Positions 1-8,584 of a stretch of 64,000 nucleotides of DNA are shown one piece after another (positions within the stretch are counted from its first letter, which is position 1; each line of letters opens with the position of its first letter). The notes under the pieces were generated by a model. The model saw only the letters and a program-made list of their open reading frames with translations. It had not been told where the DNA came from and did no database searches. This DNA is from Sulfitobacter geojensis (GTDB lineage Bacteria > Pseudomonadota > Alphaproteobacteria > Rhodobacterales > Rhodobacteraceae): NCBI RefSeq assembly GCF_000622325.1, contig NZ_JASE01000005.1:682001-746000 (forward strand), given 5' to 3'. A program made the position numbers and the translations under genes.

Positions 1-1
1 C

Positions 2-1153
2 CTAGAGACCCGCAGCGCGGATGCACGTGAGGCTGCCCAGCTGGAGGCGTTGAACGCGCAACTGGCCCGTGTGGGCCACGCCCCAGTGGCCGATCTGGCA
101 GGGCTGGCGCAGCTGCCGGTGATGCGCAAATCCGACCTGACGAAGCTGCAAAAAGAGCAGCCGCCGTTTGGCGGGATCAACGTGAGCAACATCACACATG
201 TGTTTCAATCACCGGGGCCGATTTATGAACCCGGCGGCAGCAGCCACGACTGGTTTCGCATGGGGCGGTTCCTGCATGCGGCAGGACTGGACGCGCATGA
301 TATTGTGCAGAACTGTTTCGGCTATCACCTGACGCCTGCGGGCCATATGTTTGAAAGTGGTGCGCGCGCGGTCGGGGCCAAGGTGTTACCCGCCGGTGTG
401 GGCCAGACCGAACTGCAAGTGACAGCGGCACGCGATATTGGCACAACGGCTTATGCAGGTACGCCCGATTACCTGAAAATCATTCTTGAGAAAGCCGACG
501 AAATGGGCGTGAGCCTGGGCATCACCAAGGCGGCGGTCGGCGGCGGTGCGCTGTTCCCGTCTTTGCGCCAGTACTATACCGATCGCGGGATTTCCTGTTT
601 GCAGTGTTATGCCACGGCGGATGTGGGCAACATCGCGTATGAGAGCGCTGCGATGGAGGGGATGATTCTGGACGAGGGTGTGATCGTAGAGATCGTAACC
701 CCCGGTACGGGCAATCCGGTGGCAGAAGGCGAGGTGGGCGAGGTTGTCGTCACCACGTTGAATGCGGATTATCCGTTGATCCGGTTCGCGACGGGGGATT
801 TGTCGGCGATCATGGCGGGCGCATCGCCCTGCGGGCGTACCAACCGGCGCATCAAGGGCTGGATGGGCCGCGCGGATCAGACCACCAAGATCAAGGGCAT
901 GTTTGTGCGCCCCGAACAGGTGGCCGCATTGGTCGCGCATCATGATGAAATTACCAAGGCACGCGTTGTGGCCAGCCGCGCCAGCGAACAGGATGTGATG
1001 ACCGTGCATATCGAAAGTGCCGGCGGCGATGCCGAAGTTTACGGGCATTCCGTGGCGCAGTTGCTGAAGCTGAAGGGGCAGATCGTGATTGTCGAACCCG
1101 GTAGTTTGCCCAAGGACGGGTTGGTGATCGAAGATCAGCGCAGCTACGACTAG
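2..1153 (+). CDS. AMP-forming acyl/aryl-CoA ligase, phenylacetate-CoA ligase-like (5' truncated by window edge)
   Basis: The reading frame is open from base 2, so the start codon lies outside the window; 383 codons of the C-terminal part are visible. The segment looks like the PaaK branch of adenylate-forming enzymes, which activate an aromatic or acyl acid with ATP and load it on CoA. Visible features are the aromatic-acid ligase core around YADVGNIAYES-like residues and the late motif ATGDLSAI followed by CGRTNRRIKGWMGRADQ and KIKGMFVRPEQV, the hinge and mobile C-terminal lid of the family. The substrate cannot be told from sequence. The next gene starts 43 bases downstream on the same strand, but its function (metal transport) gives no pathway link. 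Confidence 0.8.
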   Translation, partial: LETRSADAREAAQLEALNAQLARVGHAPVADLAGLAQLPVMRKSDLTKLQKEQPPFGGINVSNITHVFQSPGPIYEPGGSSHDWFRMGRFLHAAGLDAHDIVQNCFGYHLTPAGHMFESGARAVGAKVLPAGVGQTELQVTAARDIGTTAYAGTPDYLKIILEKADEMGVSLGITKAAVGGGALFPSLRQYYTDRGISCLQCYATADVGNIAYESAAMEGMILDEGVIVEIVTPGTGNPVAEGEVGEVVVTTLNADYPLIRFATGDLSAIMAGASPCGRTNRRIKGWMGRADQTTKIKGMFVRPEQVAALVAHHDEITKARVVASRASEQDVMTVHIESAGGDAEVYGHSVAQLLKLKGQIVIVEPGSLPKDGLVIEDQRSYD

Positions 1154-1196
1154 CGCGCCCTCTGGTAATCCTGACTGAAATCATCGAAATAGAGGC

Positions 1197-2861
1197 ATGA
1201 CCTCTACCACCGAGCCAGCATTGCGCCCTACGAAACCCCGCGACGGGCTGCGCGGGCTGTCGGTGATCGCCATTTTTGCGGCTGCGGTCTGTGCGCTGCC
1301 GATGATTGCGGTGGGGCTGGCGGCCTTTGGCGGGGGCACCGATACGGTGCGCCATCTGGTGGATACGGTGTTGGGCGAGTATACCCGTACCACGCTGGCG
1401 CTGGTTTTGCTGGTGTCGCTGGGCACGTTTTGCATTGGTGTCGGGGCGGCGTGGCTGGTCACGATGACGCGGTTTACAGGGGCGCGGCTGCTGGAAGTTG
1501 CGCTGGTGCTGCCGCTGGCCTTTCCGGCCTATGTGCTGGCCTATGCCTATACAAATGTGCTGGACCATCCCGGCATCGTGCAGACCACCCTGCGCGATGT
1601 GATGGGTTGGGGGCCGCGCGATTATTGGTTCCCTGATATCCGGTCGCTGGGCGGGGCGGCGTTGATGTTGACGCTGGTGCTGTACCCCTATGTCTATCTG
1701 CTGGCCCGCGCGGCGTTTTTGCAGCAAAGCGGCACGACGTTTCTGGCTGCGCGCGCCTTGGGTAAAAGCCCCTGGGCGGCATTTTTCAAGGTCAGCCTGC
1801 CGCTGGCGCGTCCGGCGATTGCCGCAGGCGTGTTGCTGGCGGTGATGGAGACCATCGCCGATTTCGGCACGGTGGCGTATTTCGGCGTGCAGACCTTTGC
1901 CACGGGGATCTACACCGCGTGGTTTTCCCTGTTTGACCGGACGGGGGCGGCGCAGCTGGCACTGTGTCTGCTGAGTTTCGCGCTGTTGCTCGCCATGTTG
2001 GAGCGGATGCAACGGGGGCGTGCGAAATACCACGATCCCGCACGGCAGGCGCAACAGATGGCGCCGATTGAACTGACCGGCTGGAACGCGATTTTTGCGC
2101 AGGTGCTGTGCGGTGTGCCGGTGTTGTTCGGCGCGGTATTGCCGGTATTTGTGCTGTTCAGCATGGGGCTGGGGTCAGAGCAGAACCTGCTGAGTCCGCG
2201 ATATTTGGGGTTCATTCGCAATTCGCTGACACTGGCGGGGATTGCGGCGGTGGTCACGGTAAGTGCGGCGGTTGCTGTCGGTTTTTTCCAGCGGCTGCGG
2301 CCCGGTCGCGTGTCGCGCAGCACCGGTTATATCGCGCGGCTGGGATATGCGGTGCCGGGCGGGGTGATCGCCGTCGGGCTGATGGTACCTTTCGCGATGT
2401 TCGACAACGCGCTGGATGCCTGGATGCGCAGTACCTTTGATATTTCGACAGGGTTGTTGGTGACCGGTTCGATCTGGCTGTTGATTGCGGCCTATATGGT
2501 GCGGTTTCTGGCGGCAGCGCTTGGTGCGTATGAGGGCGGGCAGGCGATGGTGCATGCCAATATGGACGCGGCTGCACGGTCCTTGGGGCAGACACCGGTG
2601 GGCACATTGCGCCGTGTGCACCTGCCGATTTTGGCCCCGTCTTTGCTGACGGCGCTGCTGATCGTTTTCGTCGATGTGATGAAGGAACTGCCAGCGACGT
2701 TGATCATGCGGCCGTTCAATTTTGACACATTGGCGGTGCAAGCATATCGGCTGGCAAGCGACGAGCGGTTGGACGGGGCGGCGGTGCCGTCCCTGGTAAT
2801 CGTCGCGATGGGATTGTTGCCGGTGATTCTGATCTGTCGTCAGGTCGGGCGCGGGAAGTAA
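1197..2861 (+). CDS. Iron(III) ABC transporter permease (FbpB/SfuB-like, fused double permease)
   Basis: The 554-residue inner-membrane protein consists of two tandem permease halves, each with about six hydrophobic helices, as in FbpB/SfuB/AfuB ferric-iron uptake permeases. Each half has an EAA-type cytoplasmic loop that docks the ATPase: AARALGKSPWAAFFKVSLP near residues 184-202, and a second containing DAAARSLGQTPVG in the last 100 residues. The start at 1197 follows a 43-base gap. Neither the periplasmic iron-binding protein (FbpA) nor the ATPase (FbpC) lies on either side, so the permease must work with partners encoded elsewhere, or they lie beyond an unusual gene order. I see no clear Fur box. 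Thiamine or phosphonate permeases of similar architecture are the main alternative. Confidence 0.85.
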   Translation: MTSTTEPALRPTKPRDGLRGLSVIAIFAAAVCALPMIAVGLAAFGGGTDTVRHLVDTVLGEYTRTTLALVLLVSLGTFCIGVGAAWLVTMTRFTGARLLEVALVLPLAFPAYVLAYAYTNVLDHPGIVQTTLRDVMGWGPRDYWFPDIRSLGGAALMLTLVLYPYVYLLARAAFLQQSGTTFLAARALGKSPWAAFFKVSLPLARPAIAAGVLLAVMETIADFGTVAYFGVQTFATGIYTAWFSLFDRTGAAQLALCLLSFALLLAMLERMQRGRAKYHDPARQAQQMAPIELTGWNAIFAQVLCGVPVLFGAVLPVFVLFSMGLGSEQNLLSPRYLGFIRNSLTLAGIAAVVTVSAAVAVGFFQRLRPGRVSRSTGYIARLGYAVPGGVIAVGLMVPFAMFDNALDAWMRSTFDISTGLLVTGSIWLLIAAYMVRFLAAALGAYEGGQAMVHANMDAAARSLGQTPVGTLRRVHLPILAPSLLTALLIVFVDVMKELPATLIMRPFNFDTLAVQAYRLASDERLDGAAVPSLVIVAMGLLPVILICRQVGRGK

Positions 2862-2891
2862 CGCCCCGACACGGATGCCGGGGCGTCTGGT

Positions 2892-3764
2892 TCAGCTGTC
2901 TTTGGCAGCTTCGATCTTGTCTTGTGTCTTGGTCTCGAAATCCGACGCATCGTGGCGTTCGTGCAATTGCATCGACAGATCATCACCAAAGGCGCGGTTG
3001 ACCATGCGGCCGCGTGTAACGGCGGGGCGCGCATCAATCGCCTTGGCCCAACGCATCACGTTCTTGTAGGATGTCACGTCAAGGAATTCAGCCGCGTCAT
3101 AAAGGCGGCCCAGAACCAGCTGGCCGTACCACGCCCAGATCGCCATATCCGCGATGGAATAATCACCGGCGAAGTAGTCGTTGTCGGCCAGATGACGGTC
3201 CAGCACGTCAAGCTGGCGTTTGGTTTCCATGGTGAAACGGTTGATGGCGTATTCGTCTTTATGCGGCGCGTAAGCATAGAAGTGGCCAAAACCGCCACCA
3301 AGATAAGGGGCGCTGCCCATTTGCCAGAACAGCCAGCTCATCATTTCGGTGCGCTGTGCCGGATCGGTCGGGATGAAGGCGCCGAACTTTTCCGCCAGAT
3401 GCAGCATGATGGAGGCAGATTCGAAGATGCGCTGCGGTTTGTCGCCGGAATGATCCATCATGGCAGGGATTTTGGAGTTCGGATTCGCGCCAACAAAACC
3501 GGAGGTGAATTGATCTCCTTCCATGATGTTGATGATCCATGCGTCATACTCCGCGCCCGTGTGACCGGCGGCCAGCAGCTCTTCGAGCAGGACCGTGACT
3601 TTGACGCCATTGGGTGTGGCGAGGGAGTAGAGTTGCAGCGGGTGCTTGCCCACGGGCAGGTCTTTTTCGGATGTAGGACCAGCGACGGGGCGGTTGATGG
3701 AAGCAAAGCGGCCACCGGATTCGGCGTCGTGTGTCCAGACTTTGGGGGGAGTGTATTCGGTCAT
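2892..3764 (-). CDS. yghU: Glutathione S-transferase family disulfide-bond oxidoreductase, YghU-like
   Basis: A 290-residue soluble protein with an N-terminal thioredoxin-fold GST domain and a C-terminal all-helical domain. YghU-type features are the long N-terminal extension before the fold, LATPNGVKVTVLLEELL, a GANPNSKIPAM substrate-side loop, and ESASIMLHLAEKFG, the glutathione gamma-glutamyl contact. In the family it reduces disulfides or organic hydroperoxides with glutathione. The frame is open further upstream to 3887, but the ATG at 3764 has GAGG about eight bases before it and gives the usual N-terminus (MTEYTPPKVW), so I chose it. It is 131 bases downstream of the VOC gene on the same strand and could be cotranscribed with it. 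Confidence 0.88.
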   Translation of the reverse strand: MTEYTPPKVWTHDAESGGRFASINRPVAGPTSEKDLPVGKHPLQLYSLATPNGVKVTVLLEELLAAGHTGAEYDAWIINIMEGDQFTSGFVGANPNSKIPAMMDHSGDKPQRIFESASIMLHLAEKFGAFIPTDPAQRTEMMSWLFWQMGSAPYLGGGFGHFYAYAPHKDEYAINRFTMETKRQLDVLDRHLADNDYFAGDYSIADMAIWAWYGQLVLGRLYDAAEFLDVTSYKNVMRWAKAIDARPAVTRGRMVNRAFGDDLSMQLHERHDASDFETKTQDKIEAAKDS

Positions 3765-3895
3765 CGTGGCCTCGCTTGAATTATGGTTTCGCGGGCAACT
3801 TGCCTTGTTCGGATGGTGAGGGCCAGAGGCATTGGAGGGCAAAGGTTCAAGAGATTGTGTTTGCAAGGCGCAGGTCGGGTTGCGCAAGGGACGGT

Positions 3896-4261
3896 CTACA
3901 GCCCTGCAAAGGCCCTGCTGGAAACAGATATCGAATTTTTAGCCGGATCTTTGGTATTGGCGAAACTGTAGCCGTCCGCGCGATGGATCGGTCCGAATTC
4001 AAGCCCGCGTTCTTTTGACTGGCGGCAAAAGTCATCGACATCTTTTACATCGAACACGAGCTTGAGCAGCGTTTGTCCTTCTTTGCGCTTTTCAGGCATT
4101 GGATGCAGAAGAATGTTTGCGCCTGTCCCGCGCGAGACCAGTTCGACGATCCGGTCGCCGTCAAGCCGCTGGAGGTCGAACCCGAAATGGGTGACGTAAA
4201 AATCGGCAACGGCGTCAAGCTGTTTGGTGTAGATGATGATGCGTCCAAGCTGTGCAGACAT
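3896..4261 (-). CDS. VOC-superfamily (glyoxalase/bleomycin resistance) protein
   Basis: A 121-residue single-module vicinal-oxygen-chelate protein. The opening GRIIIYTKQLDAVADFYVTHF is split here as the first beta strand and helix of the fold, followed by a strand with ELVSRGTGANILLHPMPE and a final FANTKDPAKNSISV segment. The family includes metal-dependent glyoxalases, dioxygenases and antibiotic-binding proteins. One module of this length normally dimerises to build the site. Expected metal-ligand positions are not obvious enough to assign a reaction. It ends 131 bases before the start of the downstream yghU-like gene on the same strand. Confidence 0.75.
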   Translation of the reverse strand: MSAQLGRIIIYTKQLDAVADFYVTHFGFDLQRLDGDRIVELVSRGTGANILLHPMPEKRKEGQTLLKLVFDVKDVDDFCRQSKERGLEFGPIHRADGYSFANTKDPAKNSISVSSRAFAGL

Positions 4262-4359
4262 GGGTATCCCCGAGCGCTGATGCTTGTAGCATATCCAAGT
4301 CCGGTATCATTTCCAGTGTCTGATATGGCGGTACGGGTGTTGGTCACACACCGCAAAGC

Positions 4360-4390
4360 AAAAAGGCTGCCCTGAAAAGGCAGCCTTTTT
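4360..4390 (-). terminator. Intrinsic terminator after rpmJ (bidirectional)
   Basis: Seven-base-pair GC stem (GGCTGCC at 4365-4371 with GGCAGCC at 4379-4385) with a seven-base loop. It is flanked by five A on one side and five T on the other, so it can act on either strand. It lies 38 bases past the rpmJ stop and also faces away from the VOC gene start. Confidence 0.85.
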
Positions 4391-4428
4391 ATAACACACG
4401 CTGATGCGCTGTAGCATTCAGTTCAATA

Positions 4429-4554
4429 TCAACCCTGGCGGGCTTTGAACCGGCGCTGCGTTTTGTTGATCACGTAAACGCGGCCCTTGCGACGCACAAC
4501 ACGGCAATCACGGTGCCGGTTCTTGAGCGAGCGGAGCGAATTGCGAACTTTCAT
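4429..4554 (-). CDS. rpmJ: 50S ribosomal protein L36
   Basis: A 41-residue very basic protein beginning [17 protein letters not shown] and ending RRFKARQG, clearly bacterial L36. It is the form without the zinc ribbon: only one cysteine (residue 17) remains of the usual Cys3-His set. This is the common version in alphaproteobacteria and resembles the E. coli paralogue YkgO. It stands alone, away from the spc operon, with its own strong terminator. It is too short for most automatic length cut-offs. Confidence 0.96.
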   Translation of the reverse strand: MKVRNSLRSLKNRHRDCRVVRRKGRVYVINKTQRRFKARQG

Positions 4555-4650
4555 GTTCTTATCCTTCCATCTGTGGCCCCGCCTTATCATCAGACAAGGA
4601 CCAGCGCCGGGTTACGGGCGACCTTGGAACCCCAAGGCCAGTGAATTTCG

Positions 4651-4725
4651 TGGTGGGCGATACTGGGATCGAACCAGTGACCCCTTCGATGTCAACGAAG
4701 TGCTCTACCGCTGAGCTAATCACCC
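4651..4725 (-). tRNA. tRNA-Val(GAC)
   Basis: The minus strand folds into a full cloverleaf. Acceptor GGGTGAT pairs with ATCGCCC (one G-U pair), the anticodon stem is CTTCG/CGAAG around loop TTGACAT (anticodon GAC), and the T loop is GGTTCGATCC. The CCA end is encoded at 4651-4653. Length is 75 nt. Confidence 0.96.
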
Positions 4726-4828
4726 ACTTTTCCCGCGCAAATCCCCAGCCCCAAATAAAAACGGGGCGCGAGATACCGCGCCGGTTGGGTCGCTATAAAA
4801 GGTTGCGCGGCGACGATCAAGGGGGCTT

Positions 4829-4856
4829 TTGGCATTCGCGGAAATTGGTTTATGTT
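4829..4856 (+). promoter_or_regulatory. Candidate sigma-70-type promoter for the N-formylglutamate amidohydrolase gene
   Basis: TTGGCA at 4829-4834 and TATGTT at 4851-4856 are 16 bases apart. The predicted transcript would start near 4863, giving a very short leader that contains the AAAGGGGG ribosome-binding site. This is a pattern match only. Confidence 0.4.
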
Positions 4857-4874
4857 AGCCGCAAAGGGGGCCCT

Positions 4875-5735
4875 ATGCCCAAGTCAGCATATGAAGTTAT
4901 CACACCGGCGAAGGATCGGTCCTGCGTGGTTTTCGCCTCGCCCCACTCCGGGCGGGACTATCCGTGGTCGTTTTTGCGCTCAACTGTGCTGGATGAACAT
5001 GCGATTCGCAGTTCAGAGGACGCTTTTGTCGATCTGATGTTCGATTGTGCCCCTGAACACGGTGCCGTTTTCATCAAGGCGGGGGCCCCGCGTGCGTTTG
5101 TGGATTTGAACCGCGCAGCAGAAGAACTGGACCCTGCGTTGATCGAAGGGGTGCGCCGGCAGGGACATAACCCGCGCATCGCATCCGGTCTGGGGGTGAT
5201 TCCCCGTGTGGTGGCCAACGGGCGGGCGATTTATCGCGGCAAGTTGACCGGTGCAGAGGCGCAGCGGCGAATCGAAAAATACTGGCGGCCTTATCATCAG
5301 AAATTGCAGGACCTTCTGGACGCGGCACATCAGCGTCATGGGCAAGCGGTGCTGATTGATTGTCATTCCATGCCGCATGAGGCGATGGACGGGGTGGCGA
5401 AATCCGGGGTGAAACGCCCCGATATTGTGCTGGGTGACCGGTTTGGCGCGGCTGCGGCAGGCGAGGTCGTAGACCGCGTGGAGGCCGCATTTGCGGCAGC
5501 GGGTTTCGTCGTCACGCGTAACACGCCGTTTGCCGGTGCCTATATTACACAGGCTTATGGCAAACCGGCGCGGGCGCAACATGCGGTGCAGGTCGAAATT
5601 GATCGTTCGCTTTATATGAACGAAACGCTGATCCGTCCGAACGGGGATTTCGAGGACGTGCAACGGGCGTTGCGTCAGGTGGTGGCCGAAGTGGCGCGGA
5701 TCGGGATGGGACGCGTGCCACTTGCAGCGGAATAG
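4875..5735 (+). CDS. N-formylglutamate amidohydrolase family protein
   Basis: A 286-residue cytosolic zinc hydrolase of the N-formylglutamate deformylase family (last step of one histidine degradation route, releasing formate and glutamate). Signature pieces are FASPHSGRDYP near the N-terminus (metal ligand His), DLNRAAEELDP, and VLIDCHSMPHEA in the middle (second metal and catalytic segment). The frame extends upstream through the tRNA-Val gene, but the ATG at 4875 is preceded by AAAGGGGG at a good distance, so the longer version is not real. No other hut gene is near, so it may act on other N-acyl amino acids. Confidence 0.85.
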   Translation: MPKSAYEVITPAKDRSCVVFASPHSGRDYPWSFLRSTVLDEHAIRSSEDAFVDLMFDCAPEHGAVFIKAGAPRAFVDLNRAAEELDPALIEGVRRQGHNPRIASGLGVIPRVVANGRAIYRGKLTGAEAQRRIEKYWRPYHQKLQDLLDAAHQRHGQAVLIDCHSMPHEAMDGVAKSGVKRPDIVLGDRFGAAAAGEVVDRVEAAFAAAGFVVTRNTPFAGAYITQAYGKPARAQHAVQVEIDRSLYMNETLIRPNGDFEDVQRALRQVVAEVARIGMGRVPLAAE

Positions 5736-5854
5736 CGGATCAGGCTGGGTTCAGACGGGTTATGCCCAGCCCGATGCAGAGCAAGGCCGCGCCTCACAGG
5801 CGGAGATTACCGAAAAGGCAAAGAACGCGTTGGCGCAGTTCACGGCCCTTTGCG

Positions 5855-7111
5855 CTAGCGCAACGCGCGCCCCTTGACGATCGCCTTGGCCCCGTAACGC
5901 GCGCGGATTGCATCGGTGGCGCGCTCGGCTTTGCTGCGCTGACCCGCGTCGGGGTCCAACAAATCACCGGCCAGATCGGCCCCTTCGGCGGCAGGGCTGA
6001 GATCGGAGATGCCGACACCGATCAGGCGGTAAGGGCCGGTTTCGTCGAGCTGGTCAAACAGGGCGCGGGCGTTGCGGTAAATCCGGTCGGCCAATTGCGT
6101 GGGATCACTGAGGGAGACGCGCCGCGTCAGCCCCTTGAAGTCGCCGCGTTTGAGTTTCAGGGTGACAATGCGGCCGGCGATGTCTTTGGCCTTGGCGCGG
6201 TCGGCAACCTGTTCGGACAGTCGCCACAGGTGCCCGTCAAGGATGTCGGGATCTCCGGTATTCTCGGAAAATGTGGTTTCCTTGGACACGGATTTCACCG
6301 GATCATTGGGTGAAATGCGGCGGTGGTCCTGCCCGCGCGCCAGATGCCACAGGCGTTCGCCCATGCCGCCGAACCGCGCAATCAGATCGGTTTTGTCCCA
6401 GCGCAGCAGATCGGAAAACGTGCGGATGCCGGCCTTGTCCAGTGCGACCTGCGACACGGCACCCACACCCCAGATCAGTTTTACAGGGCGGTCGCGCAGG
6501 AAATCGGCGGTTTCCGCTTTGCCGATGACCGAAAACCCGTGCGGCTTATCAAGATCGGAGGCGACCTTGGCGAGGAATTTATTGTGGCTGAGGCCAATGG
6601 AGCCCGTCAGGCCCAACTCTTCTTTCATCCGGCGCACCAGCCGTGCGAGCATAACGGCGGGCGGCGCACCATGCAGACGCGCGGTGCCGGTCATGTCCAG
6701 AAACGCCTCGTCCAGCGACAGGGGTTCGATGGCGGGGGTCAGTTCCTCCATCATGGCGCGAATGGCGCGGGATGCCTCGACATAGGCACCCATGCGGGGT
6801 TTGATGATGACGGCATCGGGACAGAGTTTCAGCGCCTGAAACATCGGCATGGCGGAACGCACACCGCGAATACGCGCAACGTAACAGGCAGTGGACACCA
6901 CACCGCGCCGCCCGCCACCGATGATCACGGGTTTGCCGTTCAGTTCGGGGTTGTCGCGTTTTTCGACGGAGGCATAAAAGGCGTCGCAATCCATATGCGC
7001 GATGCACAGGCTGTCGAGTTCGTCGTGCACCAGTACACGCGGACTGCCGCAGGCAGAGCAGCGCCGCGCGGGGGTAATTTGGGACAGGCAATCGCGGCAG
7101 AGAGCGGCCAT
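5855..7111 (-). CDS. dinB: DNA polymerase IV (Y-family translesion polymerase) with N-terminal zinc finger
   Basis: A 418-residue Y-family polymerase. Residues 5-21 form a CxxC-x9-CxxC zinc-finger-like module, absent in E. coli DinB but frequent in Rhodobacterales homologues. The catalytic palm carries HMDCDAFYASVE (first metal Asp at 41) and SLDEAFLDMTG (second carboxylates). GIGxSKNKFLAKIAS-like residues appear as IGLSHNKFLAKVAS. It copies past damaged bases with low fidelity. The frame is open to 7174, but the ATG at 7111 starts just before the zinc finger and leaves room for a divergent promoter with the Nudix gene (55 bases apart). I see no obvious LexA box. Confidence 0.93.
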   Translation of the reverse strand: MAALCRDCLSQITPARRCSACGSPRVLVHDELDSLCIAHMDCDAFYASVEKRDNPELNGKPVIIGGGRRGVVSTACYVARIRGVRSAMPMFQALKLCPDAVIIKPRMGAYVEASRAIRAMMEELTPAIEPLSLDEAFLDMTGTARLHGAPPAVMLARLVRRMKEELGLTGSIGLSHNKFLAKVASDLDKPHGFSVIGKAETADFLRDRPVKLIWGVGAVSQVALDKAGIRTFSDLLRWDKTDLIARFGGMGERLWHLARGQDHRRISPNDPVKSVSKETTFSENTGDPDILDGHLWRLSEQVADRAKAKDIAGRIVTLKLKRGDFKGLTRRVSLSDPTQLADRIYRNARALFDQLDETGPYRLIGVGISDLSPAAEGADLAGDLLDPDAGQRSKAERATDAIRARYGAKAIVKGRALR

Positions 7112-7166
7112 AGCGGGGCACCGGATTTTAAGGGTTCGGGTAGCAGAATAACGAAAGGGGCCGGAA

Positions 7167-7595
7167 ATGAACACATGCGATGATGCTGCATTCGAGGGGG
7201 CGAAACTGGCGCTGTTTCTGGGCGCGCGGCTTGTGGTGATCCTGCGCGATAATGTTGCTGATTTGCCATATGCGGGGCATTGGGACCTGCCCGGCGGCGG
7301 TCGGGAGGGCGGCGAAACGCCTTTGGCCTGTGTGCAGCGGGAGTGTTTTGAGGAGCTGGGACTAAGGATTGAACCACAAGATATTGTGTGGGGGCGGCGT
7401 TTTTCCAGCGCATCATGCGGTGAACGGGTATGGTTTTACGTGGGCCATTTGCCCAGCTCTGGCGCAAACGACATTGTTTTCGGGGATGAGGGGCAGGGAT
7501 GGCAGCTGATGGAGGTCGCCGAATTTCTGAGGCATCCCAAGGCGATACCAGCGTTTCAGGACAGGTTGCGCGTCTATCTTGCGGAGTGTGAGTGA
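7167..7595 (+). CDS. Nudix hydrolase
   Basis: A 142-residue Nudix protein. The Nudix box is complete at about residues 45-68: G-x5-E-x7-RECFEELGL, with all the glutamates that bind Mg2+. It hydrolyses a nucleoside-diphosphate-linked substrate, and in this size class often oxidised dNTPs or small nucleotide sugars; the actual substrate cannot be predicted. A divergent position next to dinB would fit a nucleotide-pool cleaning role, but that is only context. The start has a GGGGCCGGA purine-rich site before it. Downstream lies the terminator hairpin of the opposite-strand candidate RNA. Confidence 0.85.
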   Translation: MNTCDDAAFEGAKLALFLGARLVVILRDNVADLPYAGHWDLPGGGREGGETPLACVQRECFEELGLRIEPQDIVWGRRFSSASCGERVWFYVGHLPSSGANDIVFGDEGQGWQLMEVAEFLRHPKAIPAFQDRLRVYLAECE

Positions 7596-7612
7596 CAAGC
7601 CGGTCAAGAAAA

Positions 7613-7740
7613 CCCCCGCTGCCTTAAGCGGGGGGAAAGGTGACGAACATCAGGAAGAACCAGTTCGTCGGGGAGTATCACCTAGGGTCAGCTTAGCACC
7701 TAGGCCCTCGATGACATAGTCAGGATTTCCAGACTTGCCT
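7613..7740 (-). ncRNA. Candidate small RNA or pyrF 3'-UTR RNA with three hairpins
   Basis: Between pyrF and the Nudix gene the minus strand forms three successive stems. These are CCTAGG/CCTAGG (7681-7704, 12-base loop), GACGAAC/GTTCGTC (7642-7669, loop of 14 containing TTCTTCCTGAT), and a terminator-like CCCCCGCT/AGCGGGGG stem (7613-7634) followed by TTTTCTT. The single-stranded stretches include CTCCCC and CTTCCT, pyrimidine tracts able to pair with Shine-Dalgarno sequences, as in many alphaproteobacterial sRNAs. No open reading frame covers it. It starts some 50 bases after the pyrF stop, so it could be an independent sRNA or be processed from the pyrF message. The 5' end is not determined. 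Confidence 0.5.
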
Positions 7741-7790
7741 GCTAGCAACCCGATTGTGCTGTTATTGCTACAGTCACAGGTTGAATCTGG

Positions 7791-8495
7791 TCATGCAGCA
7801 AGTTCTTCCAGTATAGCGCGGGCCGCGGCGGCCGGGTCGGGTGCCTGCCAGATCGGGCGGCCCACGACGATGTGATCCACGCCGTTCGCGACCGCCTGCG
7901 CCGGGGTTGTCACACGTTTTTGATCGCCAAGGTCAGCCCCTTGAGGACGCACACCGGGGGTGACAATCAACTTGCCCGCAGCCTCGGGCAGGGCGCGGAT
8001 TGCGGCGGCTTCCTGAGGGGAGGCGATGACGCCATCGGCACCGGCGTCCAAAGCACGGGCGGCACGGGTCAGTACCAGATCGGGCAAATCACCCTGCTGG
8101 ATGAGCGCGGCGTCCAGATCCGCGCGATCAAGAGAGGTGAGAATGGTCACGCCGAGGATTTTCAGATTGCTGCCAGCGGCACCTTCCTTTGCGGCGCGCA
8201 CCACATGGGGATCGCCGTGCACAGTCAGGAAATCCAGATCGAATTGCGCCAAGCCGCGCACGGCAGCTTCGACCGTGGCCCCGATGTCGAACAATTTCAT
8301 ATCCAGAAAGATACGTTTGCCCTGTTCCTGCTTTAGCTCGTTGGCCAACGCTAGTCCGCCACCGGTCAACATGCCCAGTCCGATTTTATAAAACGATACC
8401 GCATCGCCAAGTTTGTCCGCCAGTGCCAGGCCCGCAACGGCGTTGGGAACATCAAGGGCAACAATCAGGCGGTCATCTGAGGGGGAAAGCGACAT
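7791..8495 (-). CDS. pyrF: Orotidine 5'-phosphate decarboxylase
   Basis: A 234-residue TIM-barrel enzyme that decarboxylates OMP to UMP, the last step of de novo pyrimidine synthesis. The catalytic array is visible as FLDMKLFDIGATV near residues 63-75, holding the Asp-Lys-x-x-Asp tetrad (D65, K67, D70). ALDVP at the start and VTPGVRPQ near the end (phosphate-binding loop) are also typical. It is a single gene with neither pyr partners nor clear operon neighbours. Confidence 0.96.
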   Translation of the reverse strand: MSLSPSDDRLIVALDVPNAVAGLALADKLGDAVSFYKIGLGMLTGGGLALANELKQEQGKRIFLDMKLFDIGATVEAAVRGLAQFDLDFLTVHGDPHVVRAAKEGAAGSNLKILGVTILTSLDRADLDAALIQQGDLPDLVLTRAARALDAGADGVIASPQEAAAIRALPEAAGKLIVTPGVRPQGADLGDQKRVTTPAQAVANGVDHIVVGRPIWQAPDPAAAARAILEELAA

Positions 8496-8584
8496 GGGCA
8501 GGCTCCTGCTGGGAAAAATGCAAACGATCCTGACTTACGCGCCAAGGAGGGAGCTGTCTACTGGTGGGGGAGAGAAAAGAAAAA

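Noticed and set aside
951-2054. A long minus-strand frame across the CoA ligase and permease genes
   Set aside because: It overlaps two well-supported genes and its translation is arginine/histidine/glutamine-rich noise.
5736-5877. A short plus-strand frame after the amidohydrolase (contains AQPDAEQGRASQAEI) and a GGCTGGG/CCCAGCC hairpin
   Set aside because: The frame has no good start codon or ribosome site and runs into dinB on the other strand; the hairpin lacks a T-run.
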